Assembly: GCA_964035545.1 (NCBI GenBank)
Contig: OZ037765.1
Location: 3,591,001-3,655,000 of the forward strand
Source: Bugula neritina
Taxonomy: Eukaryota > Bryozoa > Gymnolaemata > Cheilostomatida > Bugulidae
DNA length: 64,000 nt
Direction of reading: 5' to 3'
In this document: positions 1 through 25,467 of the stretch, piece after piece
How positions within the stretch are numbered: position 1 is the first letter of the stretch
How the letters are laid out: every line of letters starts with the position of its first letter
Translations under genes and position numbers: made by a program
The notes under the pieces: model-generated
What the model saw: the letters and a program-made list of their open reading frames with translations, nothing else
Database searches by the model: none
Told to the model about the DNA's origin: nothing

Positions 1-1091
1 GATGTGTAACTTGTATTTTGGTGTTGGTGATGTTGTATTAAAAGGCAACGAGTTATTGTGCCAGTAATTGGTAATGGTTGATACATCATAAGCGTATTTT
101 TCTGTCTGCATGCTATGTGTGCTAAAAACATTAAAACCAAAATGTTGGGCGGGTTTGGGCTTTCCACTTTTAAACGCTTGTGGATCAGTGAGGGAAAATA
201 TGCTGGTTGCTATAATGTCAAATATTTTCCAAGATCCAAGGCACTTGGCTTCTCTGTAGTTATTTGCCAACAGCTCCACTTCAATTAATTTGTAAAAAAA
301 GTATTAGCAACTTCTGTTAAATTTTGAACAAAATTTTCCGTTTAGTTGCACTGAGGGAGGGTGCTGATGACTTATTTTTTAATTGCATGGGAGGATGATT
401 ACTGGTTATACCTAAAAGCCTGGCATGGTTTAACTAATTCAAACATTTTGATTAACCCAGGCAACAAAGACTTTGGACACAAAGGTTTCCATAACAGCAT
501 AAAATTGCTAGCGGTCACTCTTCCGTAAACCATATATAGTTCAATTTAACACAGAGCTGTACAATGGTTATAATTAGCTGCTCTCCTCATAGAAATGCAT
601 GAGCAGCTGTGTGGGGGGCTAGCACAGTACACCCCTTCATAGTAACATAGGTACTCGACTTGAAATATTAAGTAAAATTGATTTTACTGGAGAGGGTGGA
701 TATGTGGGGCTTCAATGGTACCTTGGAGAATAGTTGCAAAAAAATTCAATTTGCTTCTTTAAACATTACTGATAAAACAATGTGATAAAAACATCACTAT
801 CCAGTGTATGACATATATTTTATCCATTGAATGAAGCCACTGTTGAGATTAAATTACAAATACAAGACTGTTGAAGAAAAGGCAACTGTGATATAAACAA
901 GTTTTCTATATAAGCCTGCATATTATGACAATGTTATATAATATAAGGCAACAATAACATACAAGTTTACAACTTTACAATTACTCAACTAAAATAAGTA
1001 AAAATAGACTGGCATCAGTAAGAAATATCTTCAGTACACTTGATACAAGGGTAAATCTTTCAAGTAGATGGAACTCAGGCTAGAGTTAATG
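1..1091. other. 3' flank of the LEMD3-like gene, no gene seen
   Basis: AT-rich non-coding sequence downstream of the LEMD3-like stop codon. It probably holds that gene's 3' UTR. I found no clear polyadenylation signal on the minus strand and no protein-like reading frame. Confidence 0.5.
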
Positions 1092-4000
1092 TCAAGATAG
1101 CGAGGGGTATATGCGAGGAGAGTGTAGTGTCTGCTCAGTGGACTTCTTCACCTGGACTTTAGTAAACTCTGCGTGAGGGAACTTCTGGTGGTACTTGCTT
1201 GACTCCATAAACTTGCACTGCACACAGTCGCCAGTAGCTGCAAACACATGGAAACAATCGCCTTAGTTGAATATCAATTCATCAAACTAAACCTACACAG
1301 CTGTTTATACCAGTTTACTAGAGTGCATTTAGAACCGGCAGGTGAACAACCAAGCAGTGTGAGAGGTGAGCTGTTGGAACGCAGACAAGGAGAAAAAGAT
1401 AGTGCACAAGAATAGTGCCAGAGTAACTGGAAGGTGAAAAGTCTCTTTACCTTCATAGTAAGAACCATTGAGCAGCTGGAAAGCCCTGCCTGCGTGCTTT
1501 CTGGAGGCCAGTTTGATGTAAACACAATTCTGCAAATAGAAGTAAATTAATGTAGCCACTCGGTTAGTCAGTGAAAATAAACTAGAGAGCACAACTCTAA
1601 ACGGGAGAATATATTTTCACTGTCCTGCTTGTTCAGTTTATTTTACTGTAGTTTAAAAAGCAACGTGAGTGGAGACCAGCAGCTGATGAAAAACACGTTT
1701 TCAACAAGACAGGAGTAATTGAATGTAGAAAAAGAAGCTCCTGTAGACACAGGCGATTTTGGAAGAGCAACTCCCATCTTAGCAAGCTTGAAATATTTGT
1801 CCTCTAACAGCTGTCACACTTCCTATGATTTAAGACCCAATAATTCTATCCAACACAGCGTAAAATATACTCTACTATGTAGAAGTACGATATGTTCTAC
1901 TATAAAAACGTATAATAATTTAACCTCCAATAGCCCATCCATAAAGCCCTTTCACCTTCTTATATAGCATGGAAAATAGTTCCCTGATACATGCATCTTT
2001 ACATTAGACAGATCTGTTAATCCTGAAATTGTCTGATAATATGGAAAGAGGTAGCAGAATATATTTTACTAATTAAAACTTGGAGCAAATTAGTAGACCC
2101 TTGAATGGTATGACAAGAGTCGTCTACCCTACAAACACCTGCCATCACCTGCTATTACTTGTTGTCACATACCTCATTGAGTTCATCTCCAATAGCAATG
2201 TGCACAACACCGTGGTCAGGCTCCAGTCTCTCCAGAATGTCATCCTGAATCCGCAGCACCCACTCAGTCCCGACTACCCTGCAATACAACCACACTACAA
2301 CCCTGCAATACAACCACACTACAACCCTGCAATACAACCACACTACAACCCTGCAATACAACCATACTACAACCCTGTAATACAACCACACTACTACCCT
2401 GTAATACAACCACACTACAACCCTGCAATACAACCACACTGCAACCCTGCAATACAACCACATTACAACCCTGCAATACAACCACACTACTACCCTGTAA
2501 TACAACCACACTACTACCCTGCAATACAACCACATTACAACCCTGCAATACAACCACACTACAACCCTGCAATACAACCACACTACAACCCTGCAATACA
2601 ACCACACTACAACCCTGCAATACAACCACACTACAACCCTGCAATACAACCACACTACAACCCTGCAATACAACCACACTACTACCCTGCAATACAACCA
2701 CACTACAACCCTGCAATACAACCACACTACAACCCTGTAATATAACCACACGTGTCCGATACAAATCCCCATCTCAAGTCATTCGTTGCAATAACCTTCC
2801 CCGAGACGATTCACGAGCCATCCTCGTTGTTTTGACATACGATAGACGATCACGAGTCGCAATCTCGTGTATTTAAAATTTGATGCCAAAACAAAACTCT
2901 ATCCAAAATAACCCTGGCAGACATATACACAGTGAGACACAAACCATTTGGAACTTGATCACACAATTACAAAAATGTACTGTATTTGAGAATATATGAG
3001 CTGTGGTATAAGGGCCACAGGCACTTGTCTAGCATGACACTAGGTGTGTTGGGCAGGTAGTCCCAAAACCAGAAAAGTTATTGGTGAAGACAGAGAATAT
3101 CTGGTTTTAATCGCCCAGCCCTAACACCAGATTCTAAGAGATTCTGTTTACACACAAATGCAACAATTGAACATATTAATTTAACTGCAAGGAGCCGCAT
3201 TCGTAAAATTTATGAGTTGATTTTCAATAAAAAACTATAAGCTTACAAGACAGCGTTCCACCATAAGAGGACAATACTAAAATCCACCAGCAAAGACACA
3301 CTGACAAGGATAGACAACTGTTACCAACACCTACTTTCTCCTGTCAAACATTCCTCTTATCTTGAGGCAATGTTTTGGGGTAAAGTTGAGTTTCTGTGTC
3401 ATGGCGTCTCTCAGAGCCGTGCCTAACCAGCGGCTGCGACCACTTCCTGGGGAGGTCTTCGGGTCTGTCGACTACAAGAATGCATTACTATTGTGAGTAA
3501 TGCACCACTAGTCTGAATATTGAACAGTGAGCCTGAATACATCACTGTCCCAACATTCAGTGACAATTACAGTTAAATAATTACACAGTGTCATTCAGTG
3601 AGTAGCTGGAACATGTGACTAAAGGTGGAATTGACTACATGACCTTCTATAATCTAGATAATCTTGTAGTTGATCAACATTGGTATTTAATTATTGCACA
3701 AGATTCCTGCATACTATTTTCTTAGTTATGCTTTCCCTCAGTCCTGTACAATAATAACATTTCACATATTTACTCTGACAAAGACAAATGATCAGCAAAA
3801 TAAAATTAAAATGCATGTTGTTATTCATATCCGAAATGAATTCATTTTTTACACTGCAGCACCTGCATATTGGTCTACACATACTTGACTATACACAGCA
3901 ACTACAAGACATACTGTATAGTGAATCATCTCCTGTAGCACCTGGCCGACAGGTGAAGTCAATACCTCACATATGGCAGAGTTGCCAGAGCAATGCCACT

Positions 4001-7000
4001 ATCACGAGATACTGACTGGTTCATACACAGTTATTAGCCAGCCCCATGTTATGATTTTCTCATATAAACAGAATCTCTTTCTTTTACTATCTGTTAGAAT
4101 GTGAAAATAATTGAGTGTTTTGATAACAATTGAAAATGTACCTTTGCGATATCATAATACTGAGGGAATATTTGAAGGGAGCACAAAGCACGTACTGCTG
4201 GCCCTGTGCACCACTGAGCCACCAGTAACTTGGGATTTGCCTCGGTTAATCTATTTTTCATACGAATTTTATGTACAAAAAAAATTTGAAGGTCATTTGA
4301 CAGCCATCATCTTTATGCATTATTAAAAAGCTTGAGATTTCCTTATTTTAACCAGGCATGTGTTCTACCATACAGCAAGATAAAGATAACAAGGAACCAT
4401 TCCATTCGCACTCAAGTACCTCCCTACATCTTGCTGATGGCTAGTCAACTCAGTAAATCTTAAAATTTCTGATATAAAACGGCAGGAGGGCTTTAAAGGT
4501 CAAGTAATGTGACCTTTAGTCGATCAGAAATAATATTTGGTAAAAAAGAGATCACATTTATTACACATTCATCAATAAAATTATGCATCAACTTACGAGT
4601 CGTTGGGTATGCATCTACCATAACTTTCAAGTTACAAACTAATGTCTTTATTTAACTTAAAATAAAATACTTTTATTATTTGCGGACTTGTTACATTATA
4701 GAATGCATTTAGATCCATTAAAATCCTGCAAGGACTTGCCGACACTAGCATATAACACACACCTGCAAGGACTTGCCGACACTAGCATATAATACAGACC
4801 TGCAAGCACCTGCTGACACTAGTACATAATACACACCTGCTGACACTAGTATATAATACACACCTTCAAGCACCTGCTGAAATTAGTATATAATACACAC
4901 CTGCTGACACTAGTATATAATACACACCTGCTGACACTAGTATATGATACACACCTGCTGACACTAGTACATAATACACACCTGCTGACACTAGTACATA
5001 ATACACACCTGCTGATACTAGTATATAAAACACACCTGCTGATACTAGTATATAATACACACCTTCAAGCACCTGCCGACACTAGTATATAATACACACC
5101 TGCTGACATTAGTATATAATACACACCTGCTGACACTAGTATATAATACACACCTGCAGGCACCTGCTGACACTAGTATATAATACACACCTGCAAGCAC
5201 CTGCTGACACTAGTATATAATACACACCTGCAAGCACCTGCTGACACTAGTATATAATACACACCTGCAAGCACCTGCTGACACTAGTATATAATACACA
5301 CCTGCAAGCACCTGCTGACACTAGTATATAATACACACCTGCAGCCATCTCCACACAAGGTACTCTTCACCTTGCACCTGCTGTAGCTCCTCTCTCACCC
5401 TCGACTCATTCTCCTTCATATGCCTCACCACTCTGGCCCACACACCCCTCATTGCATTCCTACAAATATAGCAGAGTACACATAACAAGTTGAACCTCAA
5501 GACAATATAAAAACAAAGTTGCTATTTTGCAGTTTGTGCTACATGAAAGACACGATGGAATAAACTTTCTAAGAAACATGCAAGACAGTGAGCTGATTTT
5601 CCACATATCAGCACAACTCTACAGTTAGGTAACTTTGTTAGAATCGACAGATGTTATGCCATGAGAGTTCTACCACTGTTACTAATATAAACTGTGGCAA
5701 CAGAGCAGAAAGAAAGTAGAAACAAATAGGAGAAACTTGCAAGTTTACAAATTGCTAGTGCAAATATTTCACCTGTCGGGAGGATTGATCAGAGTGTCGT
5801 GTACGTGGCTGATGGCAAGGTAGGGCTTCTCGTCAGGGTTGTCTTTACTGAGGGCCAGCTGACTCTCCAGCATATCTACAGTGTAAGTATATAATAGTAA
5901 GTAATTGAGTATATAATATAATAGTAAGTAATTGAGTATATAATATAATAGTAAGTAATTGAGTATATAATATAATAGTAAGTAGTTGAGTATATAATAT
6001 AATAGTAAGTAATTGAGTATATAATATAATAGTAAGTAATTGAGTATATAATATAATAGTAAGTAATTTAGTATATAATATAATAGTAAGTAATTGAGTA
6101 TATAATATAATAGTAAGTAATTGAGTATATAATATAATAGTAAGTAATTGAGTATATAATATAATGGTAAGTGATTGAGTATATAATATAATAGTAAGTA
6201 ATTTAGTATATAATATAATAGTAAGTGATTGAGTATATAATATAATAGTAAGTAATTGAGTATATAATATAATAGTAAGTAATTGAGTATATAATATAAT
6301 AGTAAGTGATTGAGTATATAATATAATAGTAAGTAGTTGAGTATATAATATAATAGTAAGTAATTGAGTATATAATATAATAGTAAGTAATTGAGTATAT
6401 AATATAATAGTAAGTAATTGAGTATATAATATAATAGTAAGTAAGTGAGTATATAATATAATAGTAAGTAATTGAGTATATAATATAATAGTAAGTAATT
6501 GAGTATATAATATAATAGTAAGTAATTGAGTATATAATATAACAGTAAGTAATTTAGTATATAATATAATAGTAAGTAATTGAGTATATAATATAATAGT
6601 AAGTAATTGAGTATATAATATAATAGTAAGTAATTTAGTATATAATATAATAGTAAGTGATTGAGTATATAATATAATAGTAAGTAATTGAGTATATAAT
6701 ATAATAGTAAGTAATTGAGTATATAATATAATAGTAAGTAATGGAGTATATAATATAATAGTAAGTAAGTGAGTATATAATATAATAGTAAGTAATTGAG
6801 TATATAATATAATAGTAAGTAATTGAGTATATAATATAATAGTAAGTAATTGAGTATATAATATAATAGTAAGTAAGTGAGTATATAATATAATAGTAAG
6901 TAATTGAGTATATAATATAATAGTAAGTAATTTAGTATATAATATAATAGTAAGTAATTGAGTATATAATATAATAGTAAGTAATTGAGTATATAATATA

Positions 7001-10000
7001 ATAGTAAGTAATTTAGTATATAATATAATAGTAAGTGATTGAGTATATAATATAATAGTAAGTAGTTGAGTATATAATATAATAGTAAGTAATTGAGTAT
7101 ATAATATAATAGTAAGTAATTGAGTATATAATATAATAGTAAGTAATTGAGTATATAATATAATAGTAAGTAATTGAGTGTATAATATAATAGTAAGTAA
7201 TTGAGTATATAATATAATAGTAAGTAATTGAGTATATAATATAACAGTAAGTGATTGAGTATATAATATAATAGTAAGTAATTGAGTATATAATATAATA
7301 GTAAGTAAGTGAGTATATAATATAATAGTAAGTAATTGAGTATATAATATAATAGTAAGTAATTGAGTGTATAATATAATAGTAAGTAATTTAGTATATA
7401 ATATAATAGTAAGTAATTGAGTGTATAATATAATAGTAAGTGATTGAGTATATAATATAACAGTAAGTAATTGAGTATAAAATATAATAGTAAGTAAGTG
7501 AGTATATAATATAATAGTAAGTGATTGAGTATATAATATAATAGTAAGTAATTGAGTATAAAATATAATAGTAAGTAAGTGAGTATATAATATAATAGTA
7601 AGTAATTGAGTATATAATATAATAGTAAGTAATTGAGTATAAAATATAATAGTAAGTAAGTGAGTATATAATATAATAGTACGAAACCAAACGTGCAGCA
7701 CACAGTACTATAGGCTATAAAATCATAGTTTTTATACTCAAAATTACATTTTCTATTCAACTAAATACAAACATATGTCAGCAACTGACCCGCCTTAAAA
7801 GACGTTACAAACAGCACAGAGCAGAAGTAAAGAGAACACAACTCACCAATGGTATTCTCCAACAGATCATAAAACAAGTCATCCACTTCTTTCATTTTCT
7901 GCTTCCTGTATCTACCGTACGTGTACGCCAGATATCCGAGAATCGCCACTACAAACAGGAAACGCATCATACGAATACAAGTAACACCCTGGAGAAGGAC
8001 GGTGTGTGATGTGAACTGAGTGAGAAAGAGCAGCGGACAAAGTAGACATCATATACTGATGCGGACTAAGAGACGGTGACATGCTGACAGGAAGTTACTC
8101 ACATGCAAATGCTGCCACGACCGCCGTGAGGATGCTAGTCATAGCATTCAGTATAACACAACTCAACGGCCTCGCTGTCTCCTCAGACTCCAGGAAGGCA
8201 ACTTCGGCAGCGGATTTCACAGACGTCTGATTGATGGATGCCAGCCTAATGAGAGACACAAGACATGTAAGCAACACGCAGTATTTATATGCTGAATTGT
8301 TACAAAAACTGCCGCAATATATCTTTCAGTTTACCAAAATATAAAAAAGGTGAATATAAGCAAGTTGAAGATGTAACAGATATAGAAGCCCCAACTTAAG
8401 CAGCGTGCTGACTTTAATATACACAGACTATCCCTTATTTCCAGGTGCACACAAAGAGAGTAAGAGAGAGAGAGTAGGAGATAGTGAGAAGGTGTAACCT
8501 ACTCACCTGACCTTCCACAGGGGGTTCCAGAAGAGTAGCTCTAACACAGGTTTCCACAGATGCTGCACCTTCTACCAACAGATATCAAACTGAGCATTTA
8601 GAGAGAGAGAATACTCTCTTATATAGACTGCTTACCTCCTAGCTTGTTATTATTGTCAAACATTCAACAATAACAACCTGCCAATCAGCATCCAGCTTTG
8701 ATTTAGGAGATCCAATAATCAAAACACAATGACTAGCCACTATTTCTAGTTACCAATAGATAACACTCTGTCCAATAGCTCCATGGCTAACAGTTAAATG
8801 GTGGTTGAAAAATAATTTTGCGGTAAAACTTTATATTTCTAGGAACTTCAACAGATACATTTGTTTTGACACTGAGCAGCTGTGGCCTTGTGGCTAGAGC
8901 ACTGGCATAGGATAACCAAAATGCGCCAAGTTACAGGTTTCGATCCCAGCAAGTCAGAAAGGGCCCCTGTGGTACTTTAAGGCATGCAAAACCATGCTGT
9001 GTGTTTGAAAACCCTAACCGGCAGGAGTTTCTCTGCTAACAGAAACATTGAACAAAAAGAAACCAAATGCATGTATATTGCTAATTTCTATGGCAACAGT
9101 TTAAATACGATTTAGTTTAAATATATTTTACAGCTGCGTACCTTGCCGTGAGCAATGTTCATATCATGCCTGGCAACAGAGACCGCGACTTTTCCCTGTG
9201 TGTACTCCGGCCATTTACACTCGTGTCTACCTAAATTCACAAAATGGCAACACGATATTAACAAAGCCACCGAATTCTGCTTACATAGTTATAAAATTGC
9301 TCCCAATCCATGATTACAAATTTAGGCATAGAAAATGCAGGAAAACACTTAAAAAATCAGTAAAAATTTAATATGACAGTAATTATGTCTGGTGAAATGC
9401 ACATTGATCATATCACTATAAATACCCAGCTACTGAACATACCAAAAGTATTAATACGTATACTAATTTTGCTAATATTCTTAAATGTTGTATAAAGCAG
9501 GCAGGAGGAGTTTAGATCAAGTGTTGGAGTGAGATGTATTGTGACTACATGCTTACACAAAAATTTAAATAACATTGGAGGTTTGCGACAGAGTCTAAGC
9601 TAGCCCAGAGTACAAGTTATGAATTTCTGAATTTATGCTAACTTTAAAAATTACTAAAAACCAAAATATCACATTGACATGAGTTGCTCAACGTGTGATA
9701 TACAAGTGTTGAAAGCGACTTTAAATATAAACGAGATTACTCAAGAGTGAACACGAATTGCCTTCTTTGAAGCCACAAAAAATCCACATACGGATGATTG
9801 TTTTTCGAAACGTTGAAAATCAATTTTAGGATAAAAACTTACCAAAATAAACTAGAAATTGTAATGAGCAGACTTTCTGAAAATCAAAAAGCATTCAATA
9901 CGTTACTGAGAGTACTAGTCATGGAACCTGTCAATCAACAAGTTTACCTACCAGCATGTTCTGCAAGATACACACGGAGGTGGTCAGCAATGACTTTGGC

Positions 10001-11754
10001 TGCCCGGATTTCCTCAGCTGAGTAACAGGTTTGACCGTGGGCGGGGTGACAGTCCCCGAGTGGGGCTCCGTCCCCCTTCTCTATCAGCGGCCAGTAGACA
10101 TCCTGGGACTGGAAGACTTGCTCTAAATTAGATCACCAGGCAACAGTCACAGTCCAGCACTTGATGATACTGACATAAACATTAGCGATTTTAATTTTTA
10201 CACAAGTAAAGAAAACTAACCTAACGGAAGAGGTGCTGTCATTCGAAGAAAAGCATAGTAAGACAGAACTGTTAATAAAAACATGGCCAGGCCAATGACA
10301 AGGGCCCGGGAATATACATATGAAGGAGATTTTCCTCGATCTCGTATCATCATATCTACATCTTTAGCGACTTTAGCTGTCTTGGACCTCGGCTCGCTAA
10401 GCACTCGGCCACCATCGGTGTTGAAGCGAGTCGCGTAGTCAGGTCTGGTAGGAGCATCCCCAGCAGAGGCAGTTGAACGAAACCTGTTTATTGGTCGAGG
10501 TGAACCCTCTGTATTGAAAGGAATGAATTTGTTGTCTCGGAGTGGACGTCTAGCATAAACAGATCTTGGAGGTGAGGGAGGCAGCGGTTTTCTGAAGAAA
10601 GTTCCAGATGTTGTAACAGGAGCGGGAGGGACGAAAGACCGCCTGGTTGATGATAAGTTGGGTGATGACAAGCGTGATGGTATCTCAGCAAAGTTAGGAC
10701 TGTTACTAGATATCTGAATATCATCATCAGTGCTATCAGACTGTATACTGCAGGACGGCAGCACAAAGCAATCAGGGTCAGCGTCAGCAACTCCTGGAGT
10801 TGTCACATCTAAAAAAGATGAAGTGTTGACCGCTTGGCTAACCAGTTGTGGTCTGTTTGTGATACTAACAGGAGTGAAGGAATCGCCAGTAGTGACAACA
10901 TGACTAGGTTCAAAATCCATCTGCTCTTCATCCGAATCTGAAAACTGCGTTTCTGTAGGCATAGACACTTCCATTGCAGTAGCATTGTGAACAGAATCAG
11001 CTACCCTACTGCTTTTTAAGAGTTTACATAATTTACGAGCGTGCAACATTTTGTTACTATCAGTAATGGGGTACCTGTCACCAGTGAGTTCATACAATTT
11101 TTCACGAATTTCATCAATGCTCAATAACATTATTTCATCTTCAGTAAATTTAGAAGTATTTACATTGTCGCCAGGTTCATGACCATTCAACCGGTCAGTG
11201 GGAGCGCCACTCGGTTTGTCTTTAAGTTTAGCAGACTGTTTCGTAGTTGCTTTCACTGTGCTTTTTACTGAATTCGTAGAAATGACTTTCCTTTTTGCTT
11301 TGCTCCGCGAGACATTTGAAGCTGCGCTACCAGAAGTAGAAGTAACCACATCCATTTCGCCGTTATTTTCATCTTGATCTTCATCTGAGCTGAAGCCAAA
11401 AGCTTTGGATTTACTTTTAGGACCAGCAGAACTAACTTTACTTTTAAAACTAGATGTGACTAAAGACTTTGCACGTGAAGCCTTTTCTTTGGACTTAACT
11501 TGAACATCTGCTTCATACTGAGTACCGGTGCCAACGTGAACATCACGCTCATCTTGAAGTTGATCTTGGTGTGAAGAACCACGCTTTGACTGAGAAGTAA
11601 TATTACTATCAGATGATTGCAACTTGTTTTCCTCACGCAACTTTAACAGCTTCTTAATCATTAATGAACGAGTTGCATGTGTAACAGGGCCCACATTTTT
11701 CCCAGTTAACAGCTCAAGTTCTGACCGTATCTGCTCATCTGAAATGTCCGCCAT
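1092..11754 (-). CDS. LEMD3: MAN1/LEMD3-like inner nuclear membrane protein, 12 exons
   Basis: Integral inner nuclear membrane protein; LEM domains bind BAF, and in vertebrates the MAN1 C-terminus binds R-Smads. Exons in transcript order: 11754-10221, 10122-9952, 9230-9142, 8571-8507, 8245-8103, 7948-7847, 5875-5773, 5459-5339, 3471-3335, 2278-2173, 1529-1451, 1237-1092. Phases close to 931 aa; human MAN1 is close to this length. Domains: LEM at about 1-45 (ELLTGKNVGPVTHATRSLMI), a second LEM at about 205-250 (LYELTGDRYPITDSNKMLHA), Ser/Lys-rich linkers, TM1 at about 482-504, a Cys-containing lumenal region, TM2 at about 655-678, an MSC region (ESRVREELQQ...YLVWRWLQ, CLKIRGMF), and a C-terminal RRM/UHM (GVVHIAIGDE, AGRAFQLLNGSYYEG). 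The start is the ATG with a good context (GTAATGGCG); an upstream in-frame ATG would add 18 residues. Three introns carry large tandem arrays. LEMD2 is the alternative, but the C-terminal RRM favours LEMD3. Confidence 0.9.
2276..2745 (-). repeat. 24-bp minisatellite carrying the exon 10 acceptor
   Basis: About 19.5 copies of a 24-bp unit. In the gene's sense each unit ends in TTGTATTGCAGGG, the same sequence as the real 3' splice site (AG at 2280-2279) of LEMD3 exon 10. The array is open in the exon 10 frame. Confidence 0.9.
4726..5340 (-). repeat. Minisatellite starting at the exon 8 donor
   Basis: Tandem units of about 28 and 37 bp. In sense orientation several contain CAGGTGTGTATTATATAC, which is the real donor of LEMD3 exon 8 (CAG|GTGTGT at 5339/5338). 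Many more copies lack the donor half but keep the GACACTAGTATATAATAC core (plus strand). Confidence 0.85.
5881..7680. repeat. 1.8-kb, 27-bp minisatellite next to the exon 7 acceptor
   Basis: About 66 copies of an AT-rich 27-bp unit (plus strand: GAGTATATAATATAATAGTA + AGTAATT) with few variants. It ends 6 bp from the 3' splice site of LEMD3 exon 7 (5876). The 27-bp period keeps long frames open by composition; these are not genes. Confidence 0.95.
8876..9065 (+). mobile_element. tRNA-derived SINE fragment
   Basis: A-box-like GTGGCCTTGTGGCTAGAGCA is followed about 40 bp later by a B-box-like GGTTTCGATCCC, then a non-tRNA body. This is the head layout of a tRNA-derived SINE. It lies in a LEMD3 intron, antisense to the gene. 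Confidence 0.6.
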
Positions 11755-12052
11755 TACTTTTGTTTTCTCGCTCTTTGTTATAGTCCAATTATCTTCTGTA
11801 GCACACAATTCATGTTAATGTATAGCTGATATTCGGAAACTGAAAACAATGAAGGCATAAAAGCCTCTTTTCGAACTGAAATTTTGCGAACAGATAACTC
11901 TGGTTAATAAAAGATTTCTTTCTTGACATTTTTGATGCCGCTTATCTTACTAATAGTTGTCTTCTCTGTTTTAACTTCGTTGCTGTAGTGAAGTTTCGTT
12001 TTGAATCCTAGGGATTGATAATTGCTACGAGGTCAAGGTTATACAAATTAAA
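11755..12052. promoter_or_regulatory. Shared head-to-head promoter region
   Basis: 298 bp separate the LEMD3 and KDM7 start codons, which point away from each other. The region must hold both 5' UTRs and both promoters. No TATA box stands out for either gene. Confidence 0.6.
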
Positions 12053-24492
<12,440 letters not shown>

Positions 24493-25467
24493 TTACCTGC
24501 ACCAAGTTTCTGGTGGCTAGTTATGAAGGATTTCCAGTTGATGTACCAGTATGGCTCAGCAACAGAAATATTTTGCTCAAAAGTAATATTCTATGTATGC
24601 TTATAGCACAGTTACCTCATTCATACTGGCACGGCACGCATGTCCTCATTTTTGTGGGTTTTAATTAGATAATTTAAAATATACAACACGTAATATATTG
24701 TAATAATCAAAACTAATTGATTTTAATCTTATACTGATCACTGTACTATTTTAATTACTGTATATCCTGTAAAGAGATGTAAATATATGAATTGCATTTT
24801 TATAATACAGCTGTTGCCTCTTGGATATAAAAATACAATATATTTGCATCAAAATAATAAAAAGTCGAAGTATATATTCTATTAATTATAGAATGATTAT
24901 ACCCGCTAAATTTGACCATAGTTTTCACAAGATTATTTTGCTACTTTGATTGTGATATTTTACCATGATAGCAGCTGCCACTAAAATATTTCATTACATG
25001 GAATTAATTAGATATCCATGTATCATGTTTTTCAAGAATTAATTGCAAGCAGTTGAAAACTTTAGATATACAAATGTTGCCTGGTTACAGGAAAGAGAAA
25101 TAATAGCAACAAAAAATTGTACTTTTGATTTTATGAAAGATAAGACAATACTCATCTGAGGAAATGTTATAGAAAAGTTAAAGTATGAGGGAAGGTTAGA
25201 AACCCTAAAGGGGAGGGGAGGTGTAATGCCTTCAAGTTAATGGAATTGAGTGCAGCAATTTGATCTAGGCATTTCTCTCAAATTTGATAGTGCAACATAT
25301 TAGTGGTTAAAAATTCAGAGACTTAAAATAATCGACGTAACAAACAAATATTTTTGTTGAATAAAAAATGCAGCATTTCGAACTGGCTTCTCAAAATTCA
25401 CAATAAAATATTTTCCAAAATATCTGAACCTGCACTTATAACCTGGGGGTCAGCTACACCTGAGTAG
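24493..25467. other. Convergent intergenic region with KDM7 3' UTR
   Basis: KDM7 (plus) and the first caspase (minus) end facing each other. The stretch is AT-rich and should contain both 3' UTRs. No further gene is seen. Confidence 0.6.
24855..24860 (+). terminator. Probable KDM7 polyadenylation signal
   Basis: AATAAA about 360 bp after the KDM7 stop codon, in AT-rich sequence. It is the first exact hexamer I noticed in the right place. Confidence 0.4.

Noticed and set aside
1-1091. Another coding gene at the left edge
   Set aside because: No frame with protein-like composition or recognisable motif.
2080-2745. Repeat protein on the plus strand (NPAIQPHY units)
   Set aside because: Frame of the 24-bp satellite; the strand that matters is the minus strand of LEMD3.
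4726-5340. CRISPR array
   Set aside because: Units are contiguous with no unique spacers, in an animal gene intron.
5769-7760. 663- and 618-codon open frames over the 27-bp satellite
   Set aside because: The period is 9 codons with no stop codon in the unit, so several frames stay open by composition. Only the last 34 codons are LEMD3 exon 7.
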